A DNA stretch of 64,000 bases from Blautia faecicola. Its GTDB lineage: Bacteria; Bacillota; Clostridia; Lachnospirales; Lachnospiraceae. A program made the translations under genes and the position numbers. The stretch spans positions 2,003,501 through 2,067,500 of the forward strand of contig NZ_SDKC01000001.1 of NCBI RefSeq assembly GCF_004123145.1, in the 5' to 3' direction. Under the pieces are notes generated by a model. The model saw only the letters and a list, made by a program, of their open reading frames with translations. It was not told where the DNA came from and ran no database searches. Below are positions 50,525 to 59,647 of this stretch, one piece after another (the stretch's first letter is position 1; the number at the start of each line of letters is the position of its first letter).

Positions 50525-51475
50525 CTATCTCCTGTTTTTTCTGTCATCTGCTGCCTGTCCGTTTTTTTCAAACAGATCCTCCGGTTTCAGTTTTTTCGAG
50601 ATTCTTCCACGAATCGTATCCTGAATCAGTGTCTGTTCATACGAATCAAAAGTTTTGTTGGTGATTCCCATATCCAGGGCATCCAGTACATCCAGCCCCT
50701 TTTCCATCAGTGCCACGCCATCCAGAAGGCCGCGAAGATCCATCGCACGGGAGGAAATCTGTGCATTTTCACATTTTTTCTGAAGATCCAGATAAACAGC
50801 TGCCAGTTCTCTTGCCCCGTCGGTTTTCAAAGTCGGATAATGATCCTGTAATAATAAGATCAGATGCTCCTGTGAGATCATCGGCATCTGGATCACCACA
50901 AACCGGGATACCAGCGCTTCATTCAGTTCTTTGGTTCCCGCATAGCCGTAATTCATCGTTGCGATAAACCGGGTCGCCGGATGAAGTTCGATCCGTTCAT
51001 ATCCCGGCACATCGATACTTCTTCGAAAATCAAGCGTGCCATGAAGTACTGCCAGCGCTTCACTTTTTGCCATATTGATCTCATCCAGCACGGCAAATCC
51101 ACCATTTTGCGCTGCACAGCAGATAGGACCCGGTCGGAAAACTACCTCCTGATTCTTAAAGGTATCCATACCGATCAGAGATGCCGCGTCCATATTGACA
51201 TGGAAAGAGACATCCCAGCGGGGACGCCCAAACACAGCGGCAAGATTTTCCGCGAAAATATTTTTTCCGGTCGCTTTATGTCCCACCAGCAGGATATTTT
51301 TTCCGCAAAGAAGCGCCGTCACTGCTTTTTCCCAGATATCCGTTCCATAATAAATATTGTCCGGAACAGGTATTCTGGACTGAAGCTGCTCCTCCACCAG
51401 ATATTGTTCCCGGAAAGAGAGAATCGATTGTTTTAATTCTGGTCGGATCTGCAGATGCTCTATGATATCAAACAC
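50525..51475 (-). CDS. MoxR-family AAA+ ATPase
   Basis: The 316-residue ATPase shows Walker A LVGHKATGKNIFAENLA near 63-79 and Walker B GFAVLDEINMAKSEALAVL near 125-143, the latter typical of the CbbQ/NorQ/NirQ branch. Sensor-1 is IATMNYGYAGTKELN and the arginine-finger region is ALVSRFVVIQMP. It pairs with the VWA protein downstream, the standard MoxR-VWA chaperone arrangement. The client is unknown. Confidence 0.9.
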   Translation of the reverse strand: MFDIIEHLQIRPELKQSILSFREQYLVEEQLQSRIPVPDNIYYGTDIWEKAVTALLCGKNILLVGHKATGKNIFAENLAAVFGRPRWDVSFHVNMDAASLIGMDTFKNQEVVFRPGPICCAAQNGGFAVLDEINMAKSEALAVLHGTLDFRRSIDVPGYERIELHPATRFIATMNYGYAGTKELNEALVSRFVVIQMPMISQEHLILLLQDHYPTLKTDGARELAAVYLDLQKKCENAQISSRAMDLRGLLDGVALMEKGLDVLDALDMGITNKTFDSYEQTLIQDTIRGRISKKLKPEDLFEKNGQAADDRKNRR

Positions 51476-51611
51476 GATTGGTTACTTCCTTTCTTTCTGA
51501 TTGCTGTAATTATCATATCACAAATCTGTTTTTTGTAAATTTAATTCTGTTGTGAATACACGCCTTTCATGATAAGATATTTGCATAGACTGTTTTATAA
51601 GAGGTAAATTT

Positions 51612-52649
51612 ATGGAAAAAAAACAGATTCGCCTGACGATTCCTGCAGTTTTTCTTGCAGCTATCTTACTGATATTTTTCGGTTTCTTTTATTGGAAGGA
51701 GCATAAAACATTGATCATTGACCAGGATCCAGCTGTTTATACCTATGAAAATCTGGTGTCTGATACTGATATTTTAAAGTCCCGCTATGCTTCTGTTTTT
51801 TCTGCAGACAGTCTTGGAGAAACTGTGGATGGACGGCAGATTCTTCATTTTGTCATCGGGGACAAAGAAGCTTCCAGGAAAATACTGATCAATGGAGGCA
51901 TCCATGCGCGGGAATACATCACCTGTCAGCTGGTTATGAAGCAGACGGTATCTTTTCTTGAACATCTGTCAAACGGGGATTCTTATGGGGATATTTCCTA
52001 TGAAGATCTGCTTCGGGATACGGCGATCCATGTGATCTGTATGGTGAATCCGGATGGGATCTCCATCAGTCAGCTGGGACTCGATGGCGTACAGACGGAT
52101 GCCGTCCGGGAGAATCTGAGCCAGATTGCACAGCTGGATGGGGCTTCTCTTGCTGACAGCACTTATCTGAAACGCTGGAAAGCCAATGCAAACGGTGTGG
52201 ATCTGAACCGGAATTTCGATGCTTTGTGGGACAGTTATGCAGATCCTGCCGGACATCCCTCCTCCGACCATTACAAGGGAACAGCTCCCGGATGCGAAAT
52301 CGAGAGTGCTGCCTTGATTCAACTTACGTTACAACAGCAGTTTACCCGCACGATCAGCTATCACACCCAGGGAGATGTGATCTACTGGTATTTCGGGCAG
52401 GAGGGGGATCTGTATGACCAGACGCTCTCGTTCGCCAACACCATCGCAGCAACAACCGGTTATCCGCTCGATGCTGATTATCAGTCCCTCGATCCCGCAG
52501 GCTACAAAGACTGGGCAATTCAGAATCAGGGGATCCCCAGCCTGACCATCGAAGTCGGACTTCAGGACAGCCCTGTGCCTGCGGAACAGTTTGCAACAAT
52601 CTGGGCGGAGAATCAGTTTGTGTGGGAAGAAACGCTGAAAATTCGCTGA
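51612..52649 (+). CDS. M14 zinc carboxypeptidase, membrane-anchored
   Basis: 345 residues with an N-terminal TM anchor at 8-27 and an outer M14 domain. Zinc ligands are H98 and E101 in NGGIHAREYIT and the His in ISYHTQGD; the catalytic Glu is in SLTIEVGLQD near the end; the arginine motif is GVDLNRNFDALW. It probably trims peptidoglycan stem peptides or gamma-D-glutamyl bonds outside the cell. AAGAGGTAA precedes the ATG. It is a single-gene unit ended by the terminator at 52679. Confidence 0.88.
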   Translation: MEKKQIRLTIPAVFLAAILLIFFGFFYWKEHKTLIIDQDPAVYTYENLVSDTDILKSRYASVFSADSLGETVDGRQILHFVIGDKEASRKILINGGIHAREYITCQLVMKQTVSFLEHLSNGDSYGDISYEDLLRDTAIHVICMVNPDGISISQLGLDGVQTDAVRENLSQIAQLDGASLADSTYLKRWKANANGVDLNRNFDALWDSYADPAGHPSSDHYKGTAPGCEIESAALIQLTLQQQFTRTISYHTQGDVIYWYFGQEGDLYDQTLSFANTIAATTGYPLDADYQSLDPAGYKDWAIQNQGIPSLTIEVGLQDSPVPAEQFATIWAENQFVWEETLKIR

Positions 52650-52678
52650 AATACTTTTGAACCATAATTACATGAAAA

Positions 52679-52728
52679 CAGCCATATAAAAGAAACTTTG
52701 AGGGACATCTCATTCTTCTATATGGCTG
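52679..52728. terminator. Terminator after the carboxypeptidase gene
   Basis: CAGCCATATA and TATATGGCTG pair perfectly, extended by further matches inside, and are followed by CTTTTATATTTT. It can serve the convergent zinc-ribbon gene as well. Confidence 0.75.
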
Positions 52729-52748
52729 CTTTTATATTTTATTTCTCT

Positions 52749-53018
52749 TTAAATCCAACTGTCATCTCCACCAGTGATTGCCAGGCTCAGCAGAGCATCC
52801 ATTTTTTCTACTTCTTCTACGCCTTCAATTTTTTCAATGAGTTCTGCGGTATCAAGAACATCCTCCAGAGACTCATCCGGGCCGATTTCATAGTCAATCT
52901 CTGCTTCACAATCCGGGCAGGGAATTTTTTTCATAGTTTGTAGGGATAAAAAGCGGTTTCCACATTTTTTACATTCATAAAATCCACACTCTCTGGTGCC
53001 ATCGGGTACATAATACAT
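52749..53018 (-). CDS. Zinc-ribbon small protein
   Basis: ATG 53018 follows AGAGGAGAA and gives 89 residues. Two CxxC knuckles, YECKKCGNRF and IPCPDCEAEI, form a rubredoxin-like zinc ribbon. The C-terminal half is acidic and helical (LEDVLDTAELIEKIEGVEEV). Likely an RNA- or protein-binding adaptor; no specific function can be given. Confidence 0.75.
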   Translation of the reverse strand: MYYVPDGTRECGFYECKKCGNRFLSLQTMKKIPCPDCEAEIDYEIGPDESLEDVLDTAELIEKIEGVEEVEKMDALLSLAITGGDDSWI

Positions 53019-53186
53019 TGTTATTCTCCTCTTTTCTTTTGACAACAGGTTATCATCCGCCTGTCATCCTTTTTACTTGTATTTCATTTTACCATTCTCA
53101 CAATCGGATAGCAAGAATATCTGCTGCATCGCATTTTCATCTTGCTATTTTTCCCTGTAGTCGATACAATAACTACAGATGTTTTT

Positions 53187-53215
53187 CGGCTCACAGAGCT
53201 TAACTTGCGGAGCCG
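53187..53215 (+). promoter_or_regulatory. Stem-loop in the leader of the threonine aldolase gene
   Basis: CGGCTC and GAGCCG pair around a 17-base loop, 33 bases before the start codon, in a leader otherwise without features. It is preceded by a T-run. It may be a small cis-regulatory element; it matches no riboswitch I know. Confidence 0.3.
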
Positions 53216-53247
53216 ACGCAGACTATTATGTAGGGAGATTATATATT

Positions 53248-54279
53248 ATGATACGTTTTAACAATGATTACAATCACGGCGCTCATCCGAAGATTCTGGA
53301 GACGCTCACGGTTATCAATAACGATAGTTTTGGAGGATACGGCGAAGACGAATGGTGTAAAAAGGCAGCTGATCTGATCCGTAAAAAGGTGAATTGTCCG
53401 GATGCCGCCGTTCACTTTTTCCCAGGTGCTACACAGGCGAACTTTATTGTGATCGCCAGCGCACTCTCTTCTGTACAGAGTGTAATCGCTGCGGATACCG
53501 GGCATATTAACTGTCATGAGGCTGCATCTGTGGAAAATACAAATCATAAGATTCAGACGCTTCCAAATAAAGATGGAAAGATTACCGCTGCACAGATTGA
53601 TGCCTGTGCCCGTTCCTATTACGAAGAAAATGAACCGGAATATTACACAGAGCCTAAAATGGTATACATTTCTTTTCCTACCGAACAGGGAACTTTGTAT
53701 TCACTCGAAGAGTTGAAAGCGATCCGCAAAGTATGTGATAAATACGGAATGTATCTGTTCGTGGACGGTGCACGGCTTGGATATGGGCTTGGCGCCGCAG
53801 AAAATGATATCCGGGTTGAAGACTTTGCAGCACTTACGGATGTTTTTTATTTTGGCGGAACGAAATGTGGCGCACTGTTTGGAGAAGCTGTTGTGATCAC
53901 TTCGGACAATCTGAAACGCAGATTTAAGGCTTATATGAAACAGAACGGAGCGGTTCTGGCAAAAGGATGGCTTCTGGGATTGCAATTTTATACATTACTG
54001 GAGAATGATCTTTATTTTGAAATCACACGGAAAGCAGATATGCTGGCTATGAAGATCCGGGATGCTTTTGCAAAAAAAGGGATTCCTTTCTGGGTGGAGA
54101 GTCCTACGAATCAGCAGTTTGTGATTCTCTCCCCTCAGCAGCAGGATATTCTTGGCAAAAATTATACATTTGAAAAAACCGGAAATACACCGGACGGAAT
54201 TGTTGCAAGATTTTGTACAAGCTGGGCTACTACAGAAGAGGAAGTCGCGCAGTTAATTGCGGATATTGAAAAATTGTAA
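53248..54279 (+). CDS. ltaE: Low-specificity threonine aldolase
   Basis: ATG 53248 follows AGGGAGA; the upstream in-frame extension is not protein-like. 343 residues of fold-type I PLP enzyme: MIRFNNDYNHGAHPKILETL at the start, YGEDEW, FFPGATQANFIVI, FVDGARLGYGL, and the PLP lysine in YFGGTKCGALFGEAVV. It splits threonine (or allo-threonine) to glycine and acetaldehyde. It is monocistronic with its own leader and terminator. Confidence 0.92.
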   Translation: MIRFNNDYNHGAHPKILETLTVINNDSFGGYGEDEWCKKAADLIRKKVNCPDAAVHFFPGATQANFIVIASALSSVQSVIAADTGHINCHEAASVENTNHKIQTLPNKDGKITAAQIDACARSYYEENEPEYYTEPKMVYISFPTEQGTLYSLEELKAIRKVCDKYGMYLFVDGARLGYGLGAAENDIRVEDFAALTDVFYFGGTKCGALFGEAVVITSDNLKRRFKAYMKQNGAVLAKGWLLGLQFYTLLENDLYFEITRKADMLAMKIRDAFAKKGIPFWVESPTNQQFVILSPQQQDILGKNYTFEKTGNTPDGIVARFCTSWATTEEEVAQLIADIEKL

Positions 54280-54289
54280 TTGCGAACAC

Positions 54290-54349
54290 ATTAAAAAAAC
54301 ATTATTTTATATACGCGGCATTTCTTGTATATAAAATAATGTTTTTAAT
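54290..54349. terminator. Bidirectional terminator between ltaE and larC
   Basis: A long A/T-rich inverted repeat with A7 on the left and T5 on the right (arms 54290-54313 and 54328-54349) lies between the two convergent genes. Confidence 0.8.
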
Positions 54350-54354
54350 GCATC

Positions 54355-55725
54355 TTATACTGTTTTGATCGTCTCCCCCGCCGAGTGTTTCACACTCTCA
54401 AACACATCCTGAAACGTTGCTCCGCTCTCTTTACAGAGCCGTGTCACCGACTCGTACTCCGGGTAGACTTTTCTCAATCCATCTTTTTCACAGATCTTTA
54501 CCTCGGCTTCCCCATAAGGCGTCTGTACTGTTTTTTTCGTTCTCCGAAGCACCGTCCGATCCATGTTCTGTCTGCGGATGCCGATGGTCGTAGTTTCCCG
54601 GAAGATGATCTCTTCCAGTTTCTCGCGATCTTCTTCCATACAGATCACATTCAGCTGCCATCCCGGACGGTTTTTCTTCATAAAGACAGGAGTGTAGTGC
54701 ACATCTCTGGCACCGGCATCCATCAGGGAGCCGAGAACATAGCCAAGCTGTTCACCGGTGCTGTCGTCGATGTTGGCTTCCAGTTTACAAATTTTGTCTT
54801 CTCTCTTCTCTTCCGTCTCGATCAGCATCGCGCGGAGAATACCCGGGCACTCGTATTTGCGTTTGCCGGCGCCGATTCCCACATTGAGGATGCGGAATGT
54901 CTCAGGGAGCGTTTCTTCTGTGCGGACTGCTGCCGCAAAAGCTGCTCCTGTCGGAGTTACCAGTTCTCCTTCTACCTGTGTCATCCGCAGTTTCAGACCG
55001 CTGTTCTGGACAATATTGGTAACCGCCGGAACCGGTACAGGAAGGATACCATGCTGGCAGCGCACGGTTCCCTTTCCCTCACAAAGAAACGGAACGATCA
55101 CGCCATCCACCTGCAGGCTGTCCATGCAGACCGCAGCTGCAACAATATCCACAATAGAATCTACTGCCCCCACCTCATGAAAATGTACCTGATCCTCCGG
55201 TACATTGTGCGCTTTCGCTTCTGCTTTCGCCAGAATCCGGAAAATATGTTTTGCCAGTTCTTTCGCCGTATCCGTCATCTCACACCGGTCAATGATCGGG
55301 AAAATATCTCCCAGTCCGCGATGTTCGTGATGATGGTGATGGTGCTTCTCTTCATGCCCAGTTCCATCCTGCGTATGTATCGTTTCCGCCTGTTCCGGAT
55401 CATAACGATGCTCCTCTGCATGTACATGATCATGGTGATGTTCATGGTCGTGATGATGCTCATGGTCATGTGTATGGCTGTGTCCGTGAAGATACGCCAT
55501 ATCATGATCGTGATTCTCATGCTGTGCATCCAGTTTTACCAGAAAATCCCAGGCGTCGATCCCGGATTTTTTTACCTGTTTTAATTCATAGGAAAATCCT
55601 TCCACCGGCATATGATCCAGTACCCGAAACAGTGGTGTCCGGTCTTTCATAAGCCCGGACAGTGCTGCCACCGTCATATCCCCGCTAATTCCTGAATAAC
55701 ATTCCAAATATAATTTCTGTCCCAT
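54355..55725 (-). CDS. larC: Nickel-pincer cofactor biosynthesis protein LarC with His-rich insert
   Basis: 456 residues in one uninterrupted frame. The N-terminus YLECYSGISGDMTVAALSGL is diagnostic for LarC (DUF111); HFHEVGAVDSIVDIVAAAV and LEANIDDSTGEQLGYVLGSL mark the later blocks. Between about 68 and 135 is a metal-binding insert very rich in His with Asp and Glu. In lactobacilli larC is expressed as two parts by frameshifting; here it is continuous. It inserts nickel into the pincer cofactor of lactate-racemase-like enzymes. No larA, larB or larE is in the window. Confidence 0.92.
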   Translation of the reverse strand: MGQKLYLECYSGISGDMTVAALSGLMKDRTPLFRVLDHMPVEGFSYELKQVKKSGIDAWDFLVKLDAQHENHDHDMAYLHGHSHTHDHEHHHDHEHHHDHVHAEEHRYDPEQAETIHTQDGTGHEEKHHHHHHEHRGLGDIFPIIDRCEMTDTAKELAKHIFRILAKAEAKAHNVPEDQVHFHEVGAVDSIVDIVAAAVCMDSLQVDGVIVPFLCEGKGTVRCQHGILPVPVPAVTNIVQNSGLKLRMTQVEGELVTPTGAAFAAAVRTEETLPETFRILNVGIGAGKRKYECPGILRAMLIETEEKREDKICKLEANIDDSTGEQLGYVLGSLMDAGARDVHYTPVFMKKNRPGWQLNVICMEEDREKLEEIIFRETTTIGIRRQNMDRTVLRRTKKTVQTPYGEAEVKICEKDGLRKVYPEYESVTRLCKESGATFQDVFESVKHSAGETIKTV

Positions 55726-55757
55726 TTCTTCGTTTCCCTTGTTTTATTTCTTTCTTA

Positions 55758-55992
55758 CTATGAATTCCTTTTATAATGTTCTTTTGCCAGCGTATCACCC
55801 AGTCTGGAAAGATCGTAATATTTGTTTACCAGACCGATATCGATGCCTGCCGGACATGGATGACAGTGTTTGCAGTATACGCATTTTCCCTTGGTGTCAT
55901 CCGGGGTCAGGGTGCTGATGATCGAATAGTTTCTCTCTTCTTCCCTCCAGTGCTTTTCCGATTTCCGGGAAGATTGCGGCATGACCGCCCGC
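55758..55992 (-). pseudogene. Aldo/keto reductase C-terminal fragment
   Basis: The frame carries CVYCKHCHPCPAGIDIGLVN and YYDLSRLGDTLAKEHY, the ferredoxin-like C-terminal extension of clostridial aldo/keto reductases. The catalytic barrel is missing, and the frame ends against the MITE on its 5' side. Confidence 0.75.
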
Positions 55993-56156
55993 TAGAGCGT
56001 GTCTGAAAAAGGCTTTTCGTGAGCTGCGAGTCCCAGTTTGTGGGAGATTTTATCCGAATGAGGGCGGCGTAGCGGGCTACGGCAACCGAATGAGGGTAAA
56101 ATATACCGCAAAGTGGGGTTTGCAGATTGCGGAAATGATTTTTCAGACACGCTCTA
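55993..56156. mobile_element. 164-bp MITE-like element
   Basis: The stretch is bounded by perfect 18-bp inverted repeats, tagagcgtgtctgaaaaa and its complement, and has further internal inverted symmetry (for example GTAGCGGGCTAC and the TTTTATCC/GGGTAAAA pair). It has no coding capacity. If the outer TA belongs to the target, the duplication is TA, as in IS630/Tc1-type elements. It interrupts an aldo/keto reductase gene. One further end of the same sequence is at 10287-10304. Confidence 0.8.
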
Positions 56157-56200
56157 GGTCGATATAATTAATTCCATGATCCAGCGCATAACAGATGTAT
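56157..56200 (-). pseudogene. Aldo/keto reductase N-terminal fragment
   Basis: Reading into the MITE, the minus strand gives YALDHGINYIDL, a signature of the early barrel of aldo/keto reductases. Together with the C-terminal piece beyond the MITE it shows one gene that lost its middle. 56201-56294 holds no further clear coding. Confidence 0.65.
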
Positions 56201-56294
56201 TATACTCCTTAAACCATACTTCAGGTCAATCCTTTCCGGCAAATTTCATCCGGATTTTTGGGAAAGCTATTTTTTGCACTCTCTGCCTCTCGGA

Positions 56295-57494
56295 TCATCC
56301 CATCATATTTTCTATAAAAATCCCATATCCTTTCGTCGGATCGTTAACAAATACATGAGTTACCGCACCGATCAGTTTGCCGTTCTGGATCACAGGGGAT
56401 CCGCTCATTCCCTGAACGATTCCACCGGTTTTTGACAGGAGGTCGGAATCTGTGATCCGAAGGACAAAGCATTTGTTCGTGTCCCTTGCATTCGCATCAA
56501 TTTCGAGAATCTCACATGCGTATTCCCGGATTCCATCCCCGATATCGCAGCGGATCGCGGCAGCTCCGGTCTGGATCTCCTGTTTGAGTCCTAGCGGGAT
56601 CTTTTCCATGGATTCCGTGTATTTACCCGGATCTAACTGCCCGCGGATGCCATACTGGGAATTACCGCTGATCGTTCCAATCCGGTTTTCTTCCCTGTAA
56701 TTGATCACGCCTCGCAGTTCCCCCGGTGTACCGGCAGTTCCTTTCTGGATTGATAAAATATCCGCATGGTAGAGATCACCATCTGAGATTTCCAGCCGTT
56801 CTCCCGTATCCACATCGCTGATTCCGTGACCAAGTGCTCCGAAGGTTCCGTCAGGTTCCACAAACGTCAATGTTCCGATCCCCTGAATATTATCCCGCAC
56901 CCAGATACCAAGTTTATAGGAACCGTCTGCGGTCTGTACCGGGGTCATTTCCAGCTGAATCGTCTCCTGGTGGCGGATCACCTGCATTTCCATCGGTTCG
57001 CCCTGATTTTCTTTCACCAGCTGCATCAGCTGTTTTTTCCCTGTAAGGACTTCTCCGTCAATCTCGCAGATATAATCTCCCGGCTGGATAATATGTTCTG
57101 CCGGTGTCCGGCGGATTCCCTCCCGGTCCGTAATCTCGCCGCTGTCGATCACAAGGACGCCTTTTGTCTCCATGTAGATCCCAACGGGCGATCCGCCAGC
57201 CAGCACTTCCTGCTTCTCCACGGTATTGACTTTGATCGTTTTTAATGGAAGTACACCAAGCCAGCTGCACCGGATCTGATAGCTGTCATTTTGCGAAACC
57301 TCCACGGTCTCATCGTAAGAGATCAGCGGATCGTCAAAAAATGTCTCCCAGTCCGTCTCCTCGTCTGCATAGACAAACAGTTCATCCGGTATGTTTTCCT
57401 TCAAAGTTCCATATATTAATACAAATAAACCCAGCAGCGTCCCCGCCAGAGCGTACCACAAAAATTTTCGATATTTTTTCTGTCTTTCCTGCAA
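56295..57494 (-). CDS. spoIVB: SpoIVB S55 sporulation peptidase
   Basis: 399 residues from a TTG start. One TM anchor (about 11-29), a PDZ domain around GDYICEIDGEVLTGKKQLMQ, and the S55 peptidase domain. The catalytic His is H223 in GALGHGISD and the Ser is S364 in VQGMSGSPVI. SpoIVB is released into the intermembrane space of the forespore and triggers sigma-K processing. Its place beside recN-argR is conserved in Firmicutes; spo0A, often next, is not in this window. A CATACTA box upstream fits forespore sigma factors. Confidence 0.93.
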   Translation of the reverse strand: MQERQKKYRKFLWYALAGTLLGLFVLIYGTLKENIPDELFVYADEETDWETFFDDPLISYDETVEVSQNDSYQIRCSWLGVLPLKTIKVNTVEKQEVLAGGSPVGIYMETKGVLVIDSGEITDREGIRRTPAEHIIQPGDYICEIDGEVLTGKKQLMQLVKENQGEPMEMQVIRHQETIQLEMTPVQTADGSYKLGIWVRDNIQGIGTLTFVEPDGTFGALGHGISDVDTGERLEISDGDLYHADILSIQKGTAGTPGELRGVINYREENRIGTISGNSQYGIRGQLDPGKYTESMEKIPLGLKQEIQTGAAAIRCDIGDGIREYACEILEIDANARDTNKCFVLRITDSDLLSKTGGIVQGMSGSPVIQNGKLIGAVTHVFVNDPTKGYGIFIENMMG

Positions 57495-57530
57495 GTTTCC
57501 GCCACATCCTTTCGTTTTTGTCTTCTCCGT

Positions 57531-57537
57531 TAGTATG
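57531..57537 (-). promoter_or_regulatory. Sporulation-type -10 box before spoIVB
   Basis: On the minus strand CATACTA matches the -10 of sigma-F/sigma-G promoters. I cannot find a convincing -35 at the right spacing, so this is tentative. Confidence 0.4.
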
Positions 57538-57582
57538 TGACAAAGCGTTTATTTCACACTTGCAGTTTTTTGTTGTTTTTCA

Positions 57583-59637
57583 TTATTTATCCAGAAGCTT
57601 GGAAAATTTTTCTGCGGACATCGGCTTATAATAGTAGAAACCCTGTAAGTAATCGCAGCCATGCGCACGCAGGAAATCACTTTGCTGCTGATTTTCAATG
57701 CCTTCTGCAACGACTTTCATTCCCATCCGATGCGCCAGATCAATGATCGATACCACGATTGCATCGCTTTTTTGATCTTTTCCGATTTTTTTGACAAATC
57801 CCATATCCAACTTCAAGGCGTCAAACGTATAATCTCGTACCGTCTCGAACGTGGAAACTCCGGTTCCAAAATCATCCAGAAAAATCTGAACGCCCTGTTG
57901 TCTCAGACTTTCCAGGAATTCTTCTCCCTGCGTGCTGATAATTGTGCATGCAGATTCAATAATCTCATATCGAAAATACTGTTTCGGAACCTTTGTTTCC
58001 TGAATCTCCGTAAAGATCCGCTCCGTCATCCGCCCGTCCATCAGATCCATCCTTGAAAGATTCACTGCCACCGGAACCATCCGTTTTTCCTGACAATACC
58101 GTTCTTCCTGAAACCGATGAACCGTCTGGTCAATATAGGTATCCAGTTTTGTGATATATCCGCTGTCCTCCAGTTCCGGTACAAACACCGACGGAACCAT
58201 CGGTTCTGCCCCTGAACTGTTCCAGCGAACGAGCGCTTCCGCTGATACAATTTCCCCGGTCTGTCCATCTACCACCGGCTGGTAACAGACTACGAATTCT
58301 TCCTGTTCCAGCGCCTTTTCCAGATTCAGAAGTGCCAGATTTTTCTGCCCGTACTCGGTCTTCATATTCTCCTGATAAATCTCATACGGCTGCATATACT
58401 GGTTGGAAATCTTATTTTTTGCCATTTTTGCCAGATCGCACATCTGAGAAACATCCAGATCACAGTGCTCCGGAATGTAATAAATTCCACAGCGGCCGTA
58501 GATTTCCACCTGTTCCCCGCGGATCCGCACCGGATACTGCAACAGTTTTCCCAGTTCGGAAAGTTCCAGATTCTTCACATCGACGAGTGCATGGAACCGG
58601 TCAGCAGATACCCGTCCCAGTGCCAGTGGGCGAAGCACGCTGTTCTGGATCCGATCCATATAGGAGCGGATGATCTTATCCCCATTTTCATAGCCATAGA
58701 CATCATTCAAACCAGAAAACTTGCGGATATTAAAATAAATTACAGCAAACTGATACTGATCTGCATTCTTTTTCAAAATATGCTCTGTCTTTCGAAGAAA
58801 TCCGCTGCGGTTCAGATAACCGGTCAGAGGATCCTTTTCCATCTCCACCGTCCGGTCTTCCACTGCGATCAGCACCTCCCGGTACTCTTTATCCAGCCAT
58901 CGGTAAGTATATCGTTCTGCTCCGCGCTCCTCATTATAAACCGTAAGTGAATATGTCCCTGCCATCTGTAAGTTTTCTTCCATATAGTCCAGACGAGTGG
59001 AAGTTACAAACCAGTCTCTGTCTTTCTTTTCCACCCGATGTTCACACAGTTTTTCAATAAACTCACGGTATTCCAGCGGCTGGTCACAGACCAGTTCCAT
59101 ATCATCAAATGTATGTTTCCGTACAAATACTGTTTTTTCCTGAATATCCAGCACAGCGATCATCCGGTATTTATCCTGTAAAAGTACCTTGCTGATCACC
59201 CGATTGACATACGGGATGGTATCATTTCTCCAGATTGCACAGCACTCGATCGTGTGTTTCCGGGGATGTTCAAACATCTCTATATTTACATGATAATAAG
59301 TAATGTACTTTCCTTTTCTGAACCGGTAGCCAAGCTGTACCTGTCTTTGCCCCGACTGGAAAAGCCGCAGCAGTTCTCCCTGCATAAAAGTACGACGGAA
59401 TTTCTGTTCTTCTTCGTTATCCATAATGTACGGATAAATCTGCTTTTTCAGCCACGCCGTGACTCCACCGGCGCGCCCTGTCTCGCCTTCCCAGCACGCC
59501 TGTTCCGGGTTTTTTACTTCCCATACGATATTATTCGAAATGTCAATATACAGACCATACTGATCCCCGTCTTCTCCGAGAAGCATCAGTCGCTGTATCC
59601 GTTTTTCGTAGGATGTCTCTTTTAAAGATCCTCCCAT
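57583..59637 (-). CDS. EAL phosphodiesterase with degenerate GGDEF
   Basis: 684 residues, no TM segment. An unknown sensor region (1-260) precedes a GGDEF-like domain and an EAL domain. The cyclase motif is SADRF (344-348), so synthesis is not expected. The EAL domain is complete: EALVRW at 467, AVNLSR, RYEIIES, DDFGTG with D588-D589, LKLD, AEGIE and LQGFYYYKP. It should hydrolyse c-di-GMP; the dead GGDEF may bind GTP as an activator. It lies 10 bases after recN, as an addition to a conserved neighbourhood. Confidence 0.9.
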   Translation of the reverse strand: MGGSLKETSYEKRIQRLMLLGEDGDQYGLYIDISNNIVWEVKNPEQACWEGETGRAGGVTAWLKKQIYPYIMDNEEEQKFRRTFMQGELLRLFQSGQRQVQLGYRFRKGKYITYYHVNIEMFEHPRKHTIECCAIWRNDTIPYVNRVISKVLLQDKYRMIAVLDIQEKTVFVRKHTFDDMELVCDQPLEYREFIEKLCEHRVEKKDRDWFVTSTRLDYMEENLQMAGTYSLTVYNEERGAERYTYRWLDKEYREVLIAVEDRTVEMEKDPLTGYLNRSGFLRKTEHILKKNADQYQFAVIYFNIRKFSGLNDVYGYENGDKIIRSYMDRIQNSVLRPLALGRVSADRFHALVDVKNLELSELGKLLQYPVRIRGEQVEIYGRCGIYYIPEHCDLDVSQMCDLAKMAKNKISNQYMQPYEIYQENMKTEYGQKNLALLNLEKALEQEEFVVCYQPVVDGQTGEIVSAEALVRWNSSGAEPMVPSVFVPELEDSGYITKLDTYIDQTVHRFQEERYCQEKRMVPVAVNLSRMDLMDGRMTERIFTEIQETKVPKQYFRYEIIESACTIISTQGEEFLESLRQQGVQIFLDDFGTGVSTFETVRDYTFDALKLDMGFVKKIGKDQKSDAIVVSIIDLAHRMGMKVVAEGIENQQQSDFLRAHGCDYLQGFYYYKPMSAEKFSKLLDK

Positions 59638-59647
59638 GGTATTCCCC

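Noticed and set aside
53100-53250. T-box or amino-acid riboswitch before threonine aldolase
   Set aside because: The conserved T-box bulge sequence is absent and the leader is too short and simple.
55300-55520. Tandem direct repeats suggestive of a CRISPR-like or satellite array
   Set aside because: The repeats are His/Asp codon runs (catgatcat and variants) inside the larC reading frame.
55758-55982. A free-standing small ferredoxin-like protein
   Set aside because: The cysteine pattern is that of the aldo/keto reductase C-terminal extension, and the matching N-terminal piece lies just beyond the MITE.
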